A stretch of 64,000 bases of DNA from Agapetus fuscipes (GCA_951799405.1 OX637344.1:868001-932000), one strand, 5' to 3'; shown: positions 52,640 through 63,296, counted from the first letter of the stretch. Notes: generated from the sequence alone by a model not told the origin. Numbers and translations: made by a program.

Positions 52640-53885
52640 ACTTGGGGAATTGCATGGGTATTGGGAAATGGGAATTGGGAATTTGGGATTTGTGAATAAT
52701 ACCAGTATGAAAAAGAATCCCCACTTTTGACAACTTGAGGTAGGTATGAATAAAATAAAACTAAATAGGGTATTTGCAATAGTGAGGAATTTGGTAAAAA
52801 GTGTATAATTTTGTTAGATTACGATAAACATATAAACAAGGGCCTAATTTCAAGTCCTAAATAAATTTATATAATTTTAAATTTGAAAAAGATCTTTTGA
52901 AAATTTTGACCGGTTTTGAAACGGATGTGCGATCCGTCAACGAAATTTGTAGCCCCCGTGACGTCATTTTCTTGTATCGACAACGCTGCTGGTATTGCGA
53001 TGGCTATAAAAAGTCAAAGAAAATGACGTCACAGCCGAAAATTCAATCCAAGGAGCGTTTTGGCGCGTTAATTCAAATTTCATTTTTTGAACATGAATAA
53101 CTTTGTAGAAAAAGCAAGTAAAAATAAAATTCAAGAAGTTTTGTGATAAGCAAATATAAAGGAATTTAAATCCACAATATTTTTTTTTTGTGAAATTTCC
53201 CTATTAGTTAATGAGTAAGTATATTCTCAAGGAATGAAAAAAAAACAGAATGAAATACATATTCGATTCAAAAAACAAATAATGGTTTATTTTTTTAATA
53301 TTCACACACGTCACACCTTTGTGTCATCAGAATCCTTAGCAATAATAATAAAAAATATGGGCGACTTTTCTGTAGCAATCTGGCTACAATTTTGTTAATC
53401 TATGGAATATGTAACAAGTATCTTGCTTAGTTTTAAGCACATAAAAAAGTTAGTAGGTAGTTAGTACCTGTTTCAAATTCATTCAGAGAGTTAATCTTAC
53501 CTACAAATTTGTTTCAAAATGTAATTATAAAATGAATATGCCAATGTTATAAATATTAAAGTCAATGTATTTTTTTTAGAATAAGTAGTAAATATATATT
53601 TTTTTCATTATTCGAAAATAAGTACTATTTTACTTTGTTCCTGGCAAAGTAAACTTCTAGCAATAACATAAATTAACCCCACACCTTGCCTAGCCATCTA
53701 AATTACAACTTGTACCTATCGCAACCCTTTGCGGTTAATTTTTTCACTCTCTATCCCCAGTGATTCACCTTGCAGCGTTGCCGCTTTAAATTCTTCCTCT
53801 CGGACATCTTGAGGAATGTTTTCCCCGTCCCCAAACGAACAGATTCCCTTCACGAGCAAACTCAAACTTATCTTTCACTTATAAA
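52640..53885. other. Unassigned sequence with one short palindrome
   Basis: GTGACGTCATTTTCTTG (52959-52975) is mirrored by CAAAGAAAATGACGTCAC (53015-53032). Both contain TGACGTCA, a CRE-type palindrome. The remainder is AT-rich without recognised repeats. Confidence 0.5.
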
Positions 53886-53990
53886 TGCACTGAGACTTTG
53901 ACAGCGCCTCTAGGGAGCGTTTTAATTGTCAATCATTTTAGAGAATACGATGTGGTTAGGTTTATTAGAGATCTTTGGGGTACAGGACCC
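53886..53990 (-). repeat. Family L copy
   Basis: GACAGCGCCTCTAGGGAGCG, TTTTAATTGTCAATC and CTTTGGGGTACAGGACC. Confidence 0.5.
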
Positions 53991-54354
53991 TCCAGGGAAG
54001 ATTTACAATCCTGAGAGATGTGGGCAGACCTAGTACAAACCACTTACGAACAGATTTACGTTATATTAAACAGCTAAGTACCCTCGGCATACAACACTGT
54101 AGACTATTTTCGACTGAACAAGTGCAATTCATTTCAATTCTTACGTAACCTCATAAGAAAAATAACGTGTCTTTGAAGCTGCAAATTGACTTAAAATTGA
54201 ATTTAGGTTAGATTTCCGGTCGTTAATTATATTGAATAAGAGTTTTAGGCTTACACAGATATTTTTAGATATATTTGAAAAAAATAAAAAATAAAACACG
54301 GATATTTAAACAAACTGTTAGTTAGAGAATTTCAGTGTTCTCGATGTTTCGTTG

Positions 54355-54494
54355 CCTTCTTATCCAAAATCATCAGGATACACATTCTTGTTCGGTGGAG
54401 GGCAAGGATGAAGTTCATCCTTTCATGAATTATGAAGGTCATCCTTGCCTTCCGCCGAACAGGATGTGTATCCTGATGATGTTAGATAAGAATC
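54355..54494. mobile_element. Foldback hairpin element
   Basis: CTTATCCAAAATCATCAGGA, TACACATTCTTGTTCGG and AGGGCAAGGATGA pair with TCATCCTTGCCTTCCGCCGA, ACAGGATGTGTATCC and TGATGATGTTAGATAAG. Confidence 0.8.
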
Positions 54495-54620
54495 CAGCTT
54501 GACTTAATTCTGGCAGTAGTAGGTAGGTACCTAATGATTTTTTCGGCTTCAAAGCGCCATCGTGTTCAAAATGGCCCCCATGTTCCGTGATATTCAGGAT
54601 TTACATTTCCATTGTTCAGC

Positions 54621-55035
54621 CTTGACTTATAGGTTGGTATGAGGCTGACCACCCATACTGTAAAAAAATGTTCTGTTTCAGGGAAGGTCGTCAAGAGTTT
54701 CAGGGCTTATGTTCATTTGAGGTTTGGTTTTTGAATTGTTAGTACCTACACATGCAGCATTCGTAAGCGCGAACTTACACGTGGCTATAATAATCGATAA
54801 TCTAAATTGCAAGGATATATTCATTCAAAGCTCTCAGATGTATGCCCACAAACAAACACATGTAGTTCGCGCTTACAAATGCTGATTGTGTACCTACTTA
54901 CAAATAAAATCCAAACTTCAACTGAACATTAGCCCTGCAACTCTTGCCGACATTCCCTGAAACAGGAGTCTGATTACGGGAATGCGTTTATTATGAATCT
55001 TAAATGTAAAATATATTTTTCCAACTTAGAAATTA
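54621..55035 (+). mobile_element. S3 repeat split by a nested minus-strand S3
   Basis: CTTGACTTATAGGTTGGTAT to GCGCGAACTTACACGTG, interrupted at about 54786, then GATTACGGGAATGCGTTTAT to CCAACTTAGAAATTAG. Confidence 0.8.
54788..54969 (-). mobile_element. S3 repeat, 5'-truncated, nested in S3
   Basis: Tail ATAATCGATAATCTAAATTG, GCTCTCAGATGTATGCCCAC and GACATTCCCTGAAACAGGAG. About 75 bp of its 5' end is missing while the tail is kept, the signature of incomplete reverse transcription. Confidence 0.85.
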
Positions 55036-55044
55036 GATTATAGT

Positions 55045-55110
55045 ATAGAAACTGAAACGCCTACCAGAGGCGCCGTTGTAGATTTCAAACGTAAAAACGC
55101 TGTGGTCGAG
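55045..55110 (+). repeat. Family L copy
   Basis: GAAACTGAAACGCCTACCAG and AGGCGCCGTTGTAG. Confidence 0.5.
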
Positions 55111-55527
55111 TCTAAACGTAATGTTTGTTTTTGCGATAGTGATTATCGTACGCAAAACCTTACGTAGGTAGAAGTGGCAAACCATAAGACAGCTCTCCGC
55201 TTTCAACAGAATTAATTCGCCTCCTTCAGATCTTCCATGACCACTGAAGGATAGTGTGCGGACTGTGGACTATGGGGAATGGACCTTCTACAGCCAAAAT
55301 ATTTTCTTATTGCTGCTCTATGGATCAGTAAGTATTAACCATAAAGTTTTTTGCGCTAGATATAGGTAGTACATTTAGGTAATAAATTACTTTATGCAGT
55401 CTTAGCCCATTGGAGACAGACGTAACTAAAATGGGTATCGTCGGACAGTTCACTTGAAGTCAGCAGTAACAGAAGTAAGTCATTATAATCTCTTAATTTT
55501 AGGGTATGTAGGTACATAATATTTAGG
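55111..55527. other. Unassigned sequence
   Basis: No recognised feature. Confidence 0.45.
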
Positions 55528-55734
55528 GCCTGTTCCACCAAAATCCAATCAGATGAAAATCAAAATTAAATGTGATTTCTCCCAACGAATCGAAAATTTG
55601 GTTGCGTATACGTAGATCAGCTGATGTACATTATATTTCCTGTTCAAATTATTACCCACTTTTGAGAAATATATAACCGAGGTCTTTACCAGAATAAAGT
55701 AATCAAATATTGATTGAAGGTTGGTGCAACAGGC
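55528..55734. mobile_element. MITE with 14-bp inverted ends
   Basis: GGCCTGTTCCACCAAAATCC and GGTTGGTGCAACAGGC are inverted. CCAATCAGATG on the left partly pairs with TATTGATTGAAGG on the right. 207 bp, no open frame. Confidence 0.65.
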
Positions 55735-55869
55735 AACGGGTCAGCATCTTTCTTTCATTGTTTCAAAACAAAGCCAACGTAACACACAACACAACACTAC
55801 GCAGCTAAGAGCCCTGCTGAAAAGGATCAGGAAATCAACCGCCACATGAAAAACATCTCTGCGTTGCAT

Positions 55870-56006
55870 CTTTCAGTTGAAGTGGGGGTTTCCCAGCTCC
55901 CGGGGGGGGGCTGGTTCTCATTTATTGTGAAGGCTGAGTAAACCTTTGAGATCGAACCCTTGCTCTCGGCATGGAATGCAAGCATTCTACCAATTGAGAT
56001 ATCGAC
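55870..56006 (-). mobile_element. S2 5' half
   Basis: TTTCAGTTGAAGTGGGGGTT, GGCTGAGTAAACC, GAGATCGAACCC and ATTGAGATATCGACC. The 3' part is absent and an internal piece between CCTT and GAGATCG is deleted. Confidence 0.75.
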
Positions 56007-56009
56007 CTT

Positions 56010-56247
56010 TTTACGAGCTTGGTCGTCGTCGCTACACAGCGCCAATTCTCAAGCAAGACCCAGTTGCTGTAAGGCTGGATGGACCTTTGGTGACCGGTCA
56101 TTGGTACAGGTTTTATGATTTTTTCAACCCAGCGAAGAGCAAATTTGAAAATATAAATGGTATATTTTTTGTGCTCCGCCGGGAATCGAACCCACAACCT
56201 TCCCATTCAGAGTCCGAAGTGTTACCACTGAACTACGGACCGGTCGG
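56010..56247 (-). mobile_element. S1 SINE, 3' tail lost
   Basis: ACGAGCTTGGTCGTCGTCGC, CCCAGTTGCTGTAAGGCTGG, ACCCAGCGAAGAGC, GCCGGGAATCGAACCC and CTACGGACCGGTCGG. The S1 and S2 elements abut head to tail. Confidence 0.85.
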
Positions 56248-56439
56248 TAGGTAGGTAGTACCAAGATGGCTATTTAATCCGCGCTCAAGCTTTCGCTGCA
56301 CAAACATTCCTAACTCCGGTATTTAGTTAGTACAATGGCATTAAAGTACCATTTCCCATCCCGTGCACTCCAAGGGGAAACTTTGCAAGGAGTTGCGAGA
56401 AGTTGGGCGAGCAACAGAGTTAGCTGGAGCACACGGGAG

Positions 56440-56550
56440 CAAATATCTGTTTACCTGTGTAAATAAATGTTAGATGGCCGAGCTGAAACTCTGGTCCACT
56501 TTTAGTTCTGCTATCATTCAATCTCTTTTACTCCGGTTGATAGCTTATTG
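56440..56550 (+). repeat. LTR-like segment, copy 1
   Basis: TTTACCTGTGTAAATAAATG, GAGCTGAAACTCTGGTCCAC, TTTTAGTTCTGCTATCATTC recurs at 57185-57290. The AATAAA next to a conserved block would fit the R-U5 part of an LTR, but no TG..CA boundaries were found. Confidence 0.35.
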
Positions 56551-56647
56551 CTTAGAATGTCCGATTAACTTTTAGCTGAAATAATAAATGAATTTCACTG
56601 TCAATTTGCACCTAAATATATTGTTTCATACGTTAAATTAGATTAGA

Positions 56648-57190
56648 TAGTGACAAAACGACACACGACATAACAACACATAACAGAACGACACTGATGA
56701 CAGAACATCATTATTAAAAATAACATAGAAAATATACTCCTTTAGTTATTCAAACACTGTTTTATTTTCACTCTTTATTATTTAATTATTTGGACACAAA
56801 CGTTTTCGACTACACAGTAATCATCATCAGGTAATCAATCAGATTATTAAGATAAGATGAATTTTCAGTGTTAATGCACCCACCATCCAAAATATTAGAT
56901 AATATACCACTATGAGAAAACAACACAAGGAATAAACATCGCATATCTAAAACAGTGAAAAAATGTCACATGACAAAACATCACAAACAACGCAATTTTC
57001 ATGTGGTGTTTTGTCATAGTGATGTTTTGTCATAGTGATGTTTTGTCATAGTGATGTTTTGTCATAGTGATGTTTTGTCATAGTGATGTTTTGTCATGTG
57101 ATGTACTGTCATTGTGATGTTCTGTCATGTGTCGTTTTATCATGGGTCGTTATGTCTCGTGTCGTTTTGTCACTGTGCCGTTCTAGCCTG
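56648..57190. mobile_element. Foldback-like element M, copy 3
   Basis: Left arm 56648-56710: ATAGTGACAAAACGACACAC, CATAACAGAACGACAC. Right arm 56995-57190: five or more GTGATGTTTTGTCATA units, then TGTCGTTTTATCATGG, GTGTCGTTTTGTCACTGTG and CCGTTCTAGCC, the inverse of TTTAGAACGGCATAGTGAC at 36690. The centre includes TTTTCGACTACACAG and ATCATCATCAGG. Confidence 0.65.
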
Positions 57191-57300
57191 TCACCTGTGT
57201 AAATAAACTGAAGCCAAACTGAGACTCTTGCCCACTTTTAGTTTTGCTTTCATTCAGTTTCTTTTCTATTTTACTCTGCTTGCTTGAAAAGGACAAACTC
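57191..57300 (+). repeat. LTR-like segment, copy 2
   Basis: CTGTGTAAATAAACTGAAGC, GAGACTCTTGCCCACTTTTA and TGCTTTCATTCAGTTTC align with 56440-56550. Confidence 0.35.
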
Positions 57301-57388
57301 ATGCTAATTGTGTGGGTAGAAAACAGTGTCCTCCTGAAAATGACGTAAGCAAGTCGAAAGCACTCGAGGTGAAATAAATGCTTTAAAT

Positions 57389-57616
57389 CTCTAAATCTAA
57401 ATCTAAGCTGCAAAGACACAAATCATTTAAGATTCATATTAAACGCATTCCCACAAGCAGACATGTATAATTTCGCGCTAACACATGCCGCATGTGGACC
57501 TACAATAAAAAACCCAATCATAAATGAACACAAGCCCTGCAACTCTTGCCGACCTTCCCTGAAATAAGGTGACATTGACAAAGTGAACCATTTTTTCAAG
57601 TATGGGTGGTCAGCAT
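57389..57616 (-). mobile_element. S3 repeat, 5' end missing
   Basis: TCTAAATCTAAATCTAAGCT tail, GCGCTAACACATGCCGC, ending AGTATGGGTGGTCAGCATG. Confidence 0.8.
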
Positions 57617-58154
57617 GTGAAAATAAAACTCTGTTTTTTTAAATAAATATATGCTTTCTCATACGCACATCCATTTGTCCCATCACAAAACTTTAAAGTA
57701 CTTCAGAAGCATCCTGAAAACTCACATTTAGAGGTGGCATATCTATCGCACAGCCTAAACAAGCACTCCTCCGACCAAAAGGGGGAGGGGGGAAATTGTG
57801 GGATAGATGGGCCCACCCCCTTCCCACAGGGTGGGCAAACACACCCCCGACAAAAGTCCAGAAATTTATTCACGGAAAGGTGTCGGAATATTTGATTAGT
57901 GTATCGACCTCAACGTCAGGCTGAATAAAACTTGGAACCCTTTTAGGCTCCGACCCGTGTCTGTTGGGTCCAACCAGAAATGTGAAAACACGACCTCAAA
58001 TTTTCAATTTTTGTCCTTGCGGTTGCCATGCAAAGTAAGGTTTTCCATATTTTAGGTTTATTTATTTATTTATTTGGAAATACATCAACAGAACACTGAA
58101 AATTATTAAATAAAGTTTTAAACTTTCACTTTCGCTTTTACGGTCGGTGTTCAA
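57617..58154. other. Unassigned sequence
   Basis: A C/G-rich patch at 57770-57850 (GGGGGAGGGGGGAAATTG, CCCACCCCCTTCCC). No recognised element. Confidence 0.45.
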
Positions 58155-58377
58155 TAATATAGTTTTTCTCGGGTTAGACCATGTTCTACTTGCAGTAATC
58201 TTGTCTGCCGACGTTTCATTCCCTCGAGCGAGGAACATTGGTTTTGGGAAAAGCAAACGGAGGATAAAGGTGCCCTGTCGCTTCGAGCCTTGAAAATGTT
58301 CCCCGCTCGAGGGAATGAAACGTCGACAGACAAAATTACTGCAAGTAGAACATGGTCTAAGACGAGAAAAATTATAT
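58155..58377. mobile_element. Foldback MITE with arms of about 75 bp
   Basis: TAGACCATGTTCTACTTGCA, GTAATCTTGTCTGCCGACG and TTTCATTCCCTCGAGCG pair with CGCTCGAGGGAATGAAACG, TCGACAGACAAAATTACTGC and AAGTAGAACATGGTCTA. Confidence 0.85.
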
Positions 58378-58664
58378 CACTGAAAATAATTTATACAAGA
58401 CAACACATGAAACAAAAATATAAGATCTCCAGTTCCCAAATGACAGATGTCTATCACATAGTTACAATAGTTTTGGCAAAGTACTGTTTACATGTTTTTG
58501 AAACAAAATTTAATTCTGCCTTTGTATGTAATTTTTAAGCAATATTTCTCCAGTAATTTTAACATATCTACCGATCACATCGGTGGATAGCAAGCTATAC
58601 AAAATGGCTCTACGCTTTTTTGAAAAATTAAAAAGATTACGAAAAACCGCAAAAAATTATAGTT

Positions 58665-58790
58665 TAAGGGTGTGTGTATTAACATTGTGAAGATTCATTT
58701 TAAATGAATAATGTAAAAATAAAAAGCAGAGTTTTTCTACACGAGTTGATTTATTTCCTCAAGCGTTTTAAGTGTTATCATCCTACCTGT
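58665..58790. mobile_element. MITE family H, half element
   Basis: TAAGGGTGTGTGTATTAACA, TTCATTTTAAATGAATAATG and TCAAGCGTTTTAAGTGTTAT. The right arm is missing. Confidence 0.6.
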
Positions 58791-59140
58791 AGAAATTTAG
58801 ACGGTAGACGAAACTGGAGAGACGAATTGAAGTGATCGAAGTATAAAGCTGATGTACTTCGGTCACATAATGAGAAATGAGAAATACCGCCTTCTCACTC
58901 TTATCATACAGGGTAAGATTGAGGGGAGAAAAAGTAACGCCGCAGGGCATCGAGGCTGAAATACCTCCGAAAATGGTTCAACAAAAGCACCAAATCCCTG
59001 TTTCGAGTGGAAAATGTGATGTGTACAACAAAAAGTAGTCCTTTTTCCATAATTGGATCCAAACTGGTAGATGGCGATGTATTGCAGATCTGAAAAGAAG
59101 AAAAAAAATATATGCAAGTCTTGTTATGCTGCAGTAAGTG
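58791..59140 (+). mobile_element. Decayed LINE C-terminal region
   Basis: The translated pieces CRSIKLMYFGHIMRNEKYR-like (YFGHIMRNEKYRLLTLIIQ) and GKIEGRKSNAAG match the GHI.R...Y.L..I..GKIEG pattern of LINE polyprotein C-termini. Stops and shifts follow. Old copy. Confidence 0.6.
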
Positions 59141-59157
59141 CCATTAAAACTTTTACG

Positions 59158-59262
59158 GTGTTATTCACACACAGCAAATCCATGGCTGAACTGCCACTTA
59201 ACGTGAAATTTCCGTACAAAATAAACGATGATCCATGGATGAGCTATTGATAAGATGTTTTG
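59158..59262 (+). repeat. Dispersed repeat G, copy 2
   Basis: CACACACAGCAAATCCATGG, CTGCCACTTAACGTGAA and GATGATCCATGG. Confidence 0.6.
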
Positions 59263-59318
59263 TAAATATGCACTGTGAGTCACTTGTAGTGGCACAGAAC
59301 CTTACAAATTGTTACGAA

Positions 59319-59640
59319 TATGTAATTGTGTGTTTTGTTTGTCTGTGATAAAGTGTCTAGAAATAAATAGATGTAAGGTACTTATGTAATTGTATTCGAT
59401 ATTGTTGTTGTATTGTTCGAGATTGCTCGAGTGTTTGGATGTTCCAGTAAAGTCTCGCATGTTCTAATTCTCAATGATTCGAGAATGATTCTTATTCCTG
59501 CTGTAAAATAAGGGCCAAAGCTCTCTGTAGCCGGAGAAGCCAATCAACTGTTGTATGGTGTACGTGTTAAAAGACTCTGTATGTGAACCGTATCTGAAAT
59601 AAATTGTGTAAAAATAAATAAACGCAATTTTAATAGAATT
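59319..59640 (+). mobile_element. Possible solo LTR
   Basis: Begins TGTTACGAATATGTAATTG, a start seen in many insect gypsy-type LTRs, and contains AATAAATTG and AATAAATAAACG near its end. I could not locate a matching CA end, flanking duplication or primer site, so this is tentative. Confidence 0.25.
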
Positions 59641-59879
59641 GAGCCCTCGAAAATCATAAAAATATTGTAAAGTTTATTTTATCTAGATTTACTTTGTGAA
59701 AGTTCATTTTAATAGATTAAATTAAAAATTACTTTGTTCTATTGACACCTGAAGAGATTAAACAAATAAAACTCATGTGAATTAAAACAAAGTATTGGTT
59801 ATTTTAATCTATTAGTTTTTGATGTCCAAATGTACATATTATAATTTAGTGATTTTAAAAATGTAATTTGTCATGTATG

Positions 59880-60137
59880 TTCCTTGACTTAGAGGTTGGT
59901 ATGCGGCTGACCACCCATACTGTGAAAAAATGGTTCACTTTGCCAATGTCACCCCTGTCTCAGGGAAGGACGGCAAGAGGTGCAGGGCTTATGTTCATTT
60001 GAGATGGGTTCTTATAATGTAGGTCCACATGCGGCATGTGTTAGCGCGAAATTGTACATGTCTGCTTGTGGGAATGCACTTAATGTAAATCTTAAATGAT
60101 ATATATCCTTGCAGCTTAGATTAGATTAGATTAGATA
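59880..60137 (+). mobile_element. S3 repeat, full length, ATTAG tail
   Basis: TTCCTTGACTTAGAGGTTGG to TTGCAGCTTAGATTAGATTA. Confidence 0.88.
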
Positions 60138-60174
60138 TTAAATAAAGTAAACCTTAACACTCATGTATGTAAAC

Positions 60175-60224
60175 TAAAACGCTCATTAGATGCGCTTATT
60201 TAGATTCAATACATTTTTTGGAAT
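60175..60224 (+). repeat. Family L copy interrupted by S2
   Basis: AACTAAAACGCTCATTAGAT, GATTCAATACATTTTTTGG, then S2. ACACTTTGGGGTACATATAA resumes at 60580. Confidence 0.6.
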
Positions 60225-60556
60225 AACGCAACGCAAACGCAACTAAGCTACACATTTAGTGTAACTTCCTGCCGCGTTATCCCCGAAGGGATCGCATGTG
60301 GCGAGTTGAACCTATTTATTTTTACAGGTAAGGGGGCCGGCCTTGCGCCAACCACTTCAGTTGAAGTGGGTGTTTCCCAGCTCCCGAGGGGCTGGTACTC
60401 ATTTCTTGTGAAGGCTGAGTAAACCTTGCCGGTATTTTATTTTGGGGTTTGAAATAAACACCGAAACGGAAAATCATTTCTGACACCCTCGGTGGGATTC
60501 GAACCCGAGCTCACGGCATGGAATGCAAGCACTCTTCCAACTGAGCTATCGACCGG
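60225..60556 (-). mobile_element. S2 SINE, full length, best reference copy
   Basis: AACGCAACGCAAACGCAACT (3' tail units) to TTCCAACTGAGCTATCGACC. All body blocks are present: GCCGCGTTATCCCCGAAGGG, TTTTACAGGTAAGGGGGCCG, CACTTCAGTTGAAGTGGG, CTGAGTAAACCTTGCCGG, AAACACCGAAACGG and GGTGGGATTCGAACCC. Confidence 0.92.
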
Positions 60557-60784
60557 ACTAGCTTAACGCTACGTTAAATTTTACACTTTGGGGTACATAT
60601 AATCCATTTGCATCCTCTCTTATGTACCGTACGTACCTCCGAATAAACCTTAAGTTAACCCCCCGACTAAGGGTGGTTAACTATAAATCTTGCTAGAGGT
60701 CTTGAAGGTAGTTAGCAGTGCAGACTTTTGTAATCTCAGCCACACAACACGTCGCCTTTGTGCTTGTTTGTCTTATGTCCATCA

Positions 60785-61037
60785 TTCCTTGACTTATAGG
60801 TTGGTATGAGGCTGACCCCCCATACACTAAAAAATGGCTCACTTTGCCAATGTCACCCCTGTGTCTGGGAAGGTCGGCCAAAGTTGTAGGGCTTATGTTC
60901 ATTTGAGGTTTGGATTTTATTTGTAAAAAGGTACACATTCAGCATTCGTAAACGCGAACTACACGTGTTTGTTTGTGGGCATGCATTTGAGAACTTTAAA
61001 TCAATATATCCTTGCAACTTAGATTATAGATTAAAGA
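60785..61037 (+). mobile_element. S3 repeat, full length, ATTATAG tail
   Basis: TTCCTTGACTTATAGGTTGG to CTTGCAACTTAGATTATAG. Confidence 0.88.
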
Positions 61038-61042
61038 TAGGG

Positions 61043-61260
61043 TAATTTCACATGAGCAATCTTTCTATGTGTACTGGACCAATGTGTACTGGACCAATGT
61101 GTCCTATGAAAACTGGAAGTTGATTTAAAAAATATTTAAAACAACACTCATATTATCCTGTTGCACGTTTTTTTCTTGTCTCAGATTGTGTAGAATGTGA
61201 AGATCATCTTTGAATCAAATGGCACATAAGCCAAACAAGGACTGGGGGTCATAAGCCTAA
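61043..61260 (+). repeat. Dispersed repeat K, long copy
   Basis: GGTAATTTCACATGAGCAAT, a duplicated TGTACTGGACCAATGTG, CTCAGATTGTGTAGAATGTG and AGCCAAACAAGGACTGGGGG. Confidence 0.6.
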
Positions 61261-61303
61261 CTCAAATATTAGACACTGCGTAAATTCCCTTTGATCATGT
61301 CAG

Positions 61304-61590
61304 CTCGATAGCTCAGTTTGTAGAGTGCTTGCATTCCATGCCGAGAGCTCGAGTTCGAATTCCACCGAGGGTGTCAGAAATGTTTATTTCAAACCCCAAA
61401 CAAAATTACTCAGCCTTCACAAGAAATGAATGCCAGCCTCCTCATGAGCTGAGAACCTTCCACTTTAATTGAAGGGATTGGCATAAGACCAGCCCCCTTA
61501 CCTGTAAAAATAAGTAGGTTCAACACGCCACGTACGACCCCTTCAGGGAGAACGCGATAAGAATGTACACTTTATGTGTAGCTTAGTCAC
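61304..61590 (+). mobile_element. S2 SINE, near full length
   Basis: CTCGATAGCTCAGTTTGTAG, GAGTTCGAATTCCACC, TTACTCAGCCTTCACAAG, AGGGAGAACGCGAT and TGTGTAGCTTAGTCACG. Confidence 0.85.
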
Positions 61591-61799
61591 GTAAATAGAA
61601 AAAAATGAATCCAAACTTAATCATTCACTAGGTGTGCTATCGTATCTTCATTACATTTTCCTAGTTACGCGATTGTGGGGAATTTGCGGGATTTCAAATA
61701 CTTGAGGTAAGAGTATATCGAGAACGGCATTAAAATAGAACTTCCCACCTCGTTAATATGTACCTCATAATTCGTCTGCTCTGATTTTCGTTGTCCCTA

Positions 61800-62050
61800 T
61801 TCCTTGACTAATAAGTTGGTATAAGGCTGACCCTCCAGGCTGTAAAAACTCGGTTCCCTTTTACCAATGCCACTCCGGTCTCAGGGAAAGGCGGGACGAG
61901 TTACCAAGTTTATGTTCATGTGAGGTTTGGTTTATTTTGTGCAAACATATGCAGCATGTGTAAGCGCAAACGTACATGTGCCTGCTTGTGTGCATGCATT
62001 AAATATGAGCATTATATGCCAAAATATCTTTGCAACTTAGATTATAGATA
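61800..62050 (+). mobile_element. S3 repeat, full length, divergent
   Basis: TTCCTTGACTAATAAGTTGG to TTTGCAACTTAGATTATAGA. Confidence 0.8.
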
Positions 62051-62219
62051 TCCGATGGAAGGGATGTTTAAATTTAGTTGTATTTCAAAGTATGTAGATT
62101 TAAAATAGATATTGATTTTTTTTAAATAATGCAGCTGGTAAAATTTTATCTAAAACTTCATGGTAAAATGATTCATGAAAAGTAAGTAAGAAATACCTAC
62201 ATTCAGTGAATGAACACTG

Positions 62220-62505
62220 ATCGGTCCGTAGTCTAGTGGTAACACTTCAGTCTCGTTAATGGAAGGTCGTGGATTCTAATTCCGGCGGAGCACAAAAAAA
62301 GATATAATTTATATTTTCAGATTATATGCTATTCGCTGGGTTGGAAAATGCATATTCCTTTACCAAATACCGGTCACTAAAGGTCCATCCAGCCTTACAG
62401 CAAATGGGTTTTGATTGAGACGACAAAACTCGTAGAGGGCTTTTGAGGTGTGATTCAGACAAAAACAATGCTCACCTAATAAATCATCACAATATGATAT
62501 AATAA
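62220..62505 (+). mobile_element. S1 SINE, tail A
   Basis: TCGGTCCGTAGTCTAGTGGT (A box), GTGGATTCTAATTCC (degenerate B box), TATTCGCTGGGTTGG, GAGGGCTTTTGAGGTGTG and AATGCTCACCTAATAAATC. GAATTGGCGCTTTCTA is deleted. Confidence 0.85.
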
Positions 62506-63060
62506 TTATATGTACTACTTGTAAATAGCTTTGGAATGGATTTACCGCGAATACGGAGGCAGAACAGTAGTGTAGGTAAATGTAAATAATTCACAGGACG
62601 TTTACGCGGTAGGTGTGAACGCTCCGTTTCTTATTTCTTACTGCCGCCCCGCGTCGGGTTTCGTATAATTCGACTCTAAAAATTCATGAACTGTGCTGTG
62701 TTATTGCAGTTGTATGTGGGTGAAGAGGAAGCGAGAACGAGGCTAAGCGATACAGTTGACGCCGTGTAAATGACATCTAATGAAATTGCACCCCGGAATC
62801 TAGATTCTGTTTCTTGGACGCATTGAATATCCAGAGTCGTAACAAAAGGAGAGCTTGTATGAAGAAGGTTATGACTCTGGATTAAATGAAAGAAGTATGT
62901 AAGGACAGAACTAGCTGTTGTTCTGTAATGTTGGCGGCTAGGGTTAGGGGTTTTCTAATTCATTTAAATTTATAGTTAGAATTTTATATTTTGTATTTGT
63001 TTTGATTTTTATACATATCTATTACTATTTGTGATTTAAAAAATGTAATTTGTTGTGTAT
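62506..63060. other. Unassigned, with a possible decayed LINE R end
   Basis: TGAAGAAGGTTATGACTCTG and AAATGAAAGAAGTATGTAAG at 62858-62906 resemble the LINE R end at 42585-42640. A CpG-richer patch lies at 62560-62780 with TTATTGCAG at 62702, not assignable. Confidence 0.4.
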
Positions 63061-63296
63061 GTTCCTTATAGGTTGGTATGTGGCTGACCACCCATGCTGT
63101 TGAAAATGGTTAACTTTGCCAATGTCACCAATGTTTCAGGGAATGTCGGCAAGTTCATTTGAGATTTGGGTTTTTTATGTTGTGGGTTCACATGCGGCAT
63201 GTACAAGCGCGAACTTATACGTGCTTGCTTGTGAAAATGCATGTAATGTGAATCTCCAATGTAACATATCTTTTCAACTTAGATTAGATTAGATTG
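63061..63296 (+). mobile_element. S3 repeat joined to LINE coding sequence
   Basis: GTTCCTTATAGGTTGGTATG to TTTTCAACTTAGATTAGATT. The LINE frame starts within a few bases of its tail. Confidence 0.8.

Larger units (their letters stand above)
45000..52640 (-). other. Candidate spliced transcription unit, minus strand
   Basis: A run of good acceptors and donors on minus outlines these exons. E1 ends 52535 (GCAGGTT then GTAAGTTT). E2 is 52056-52105 (TTTATTTTCAG, then ATG followed by GTGAGT). E3 is 50138-50204 (ATTAATTTCAG, then ATACT followed by GTAAGTATT). E4 is 49679-49749 (CTTCTTGCAG). Then come seven tandem exons, an edge exon 46982-47046 (GAG then GTAAGC), 45667-45868, 45474-45537, and a last exon from 45091 (TTGTTGTTTCAG) with AATAAA signals at about 45005-45026. 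Exon phases do not chain into one long frame, so a lncRNA, decayed gene or variable splicing are all possible. No expression evidence is available. Confidence 0.4.
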
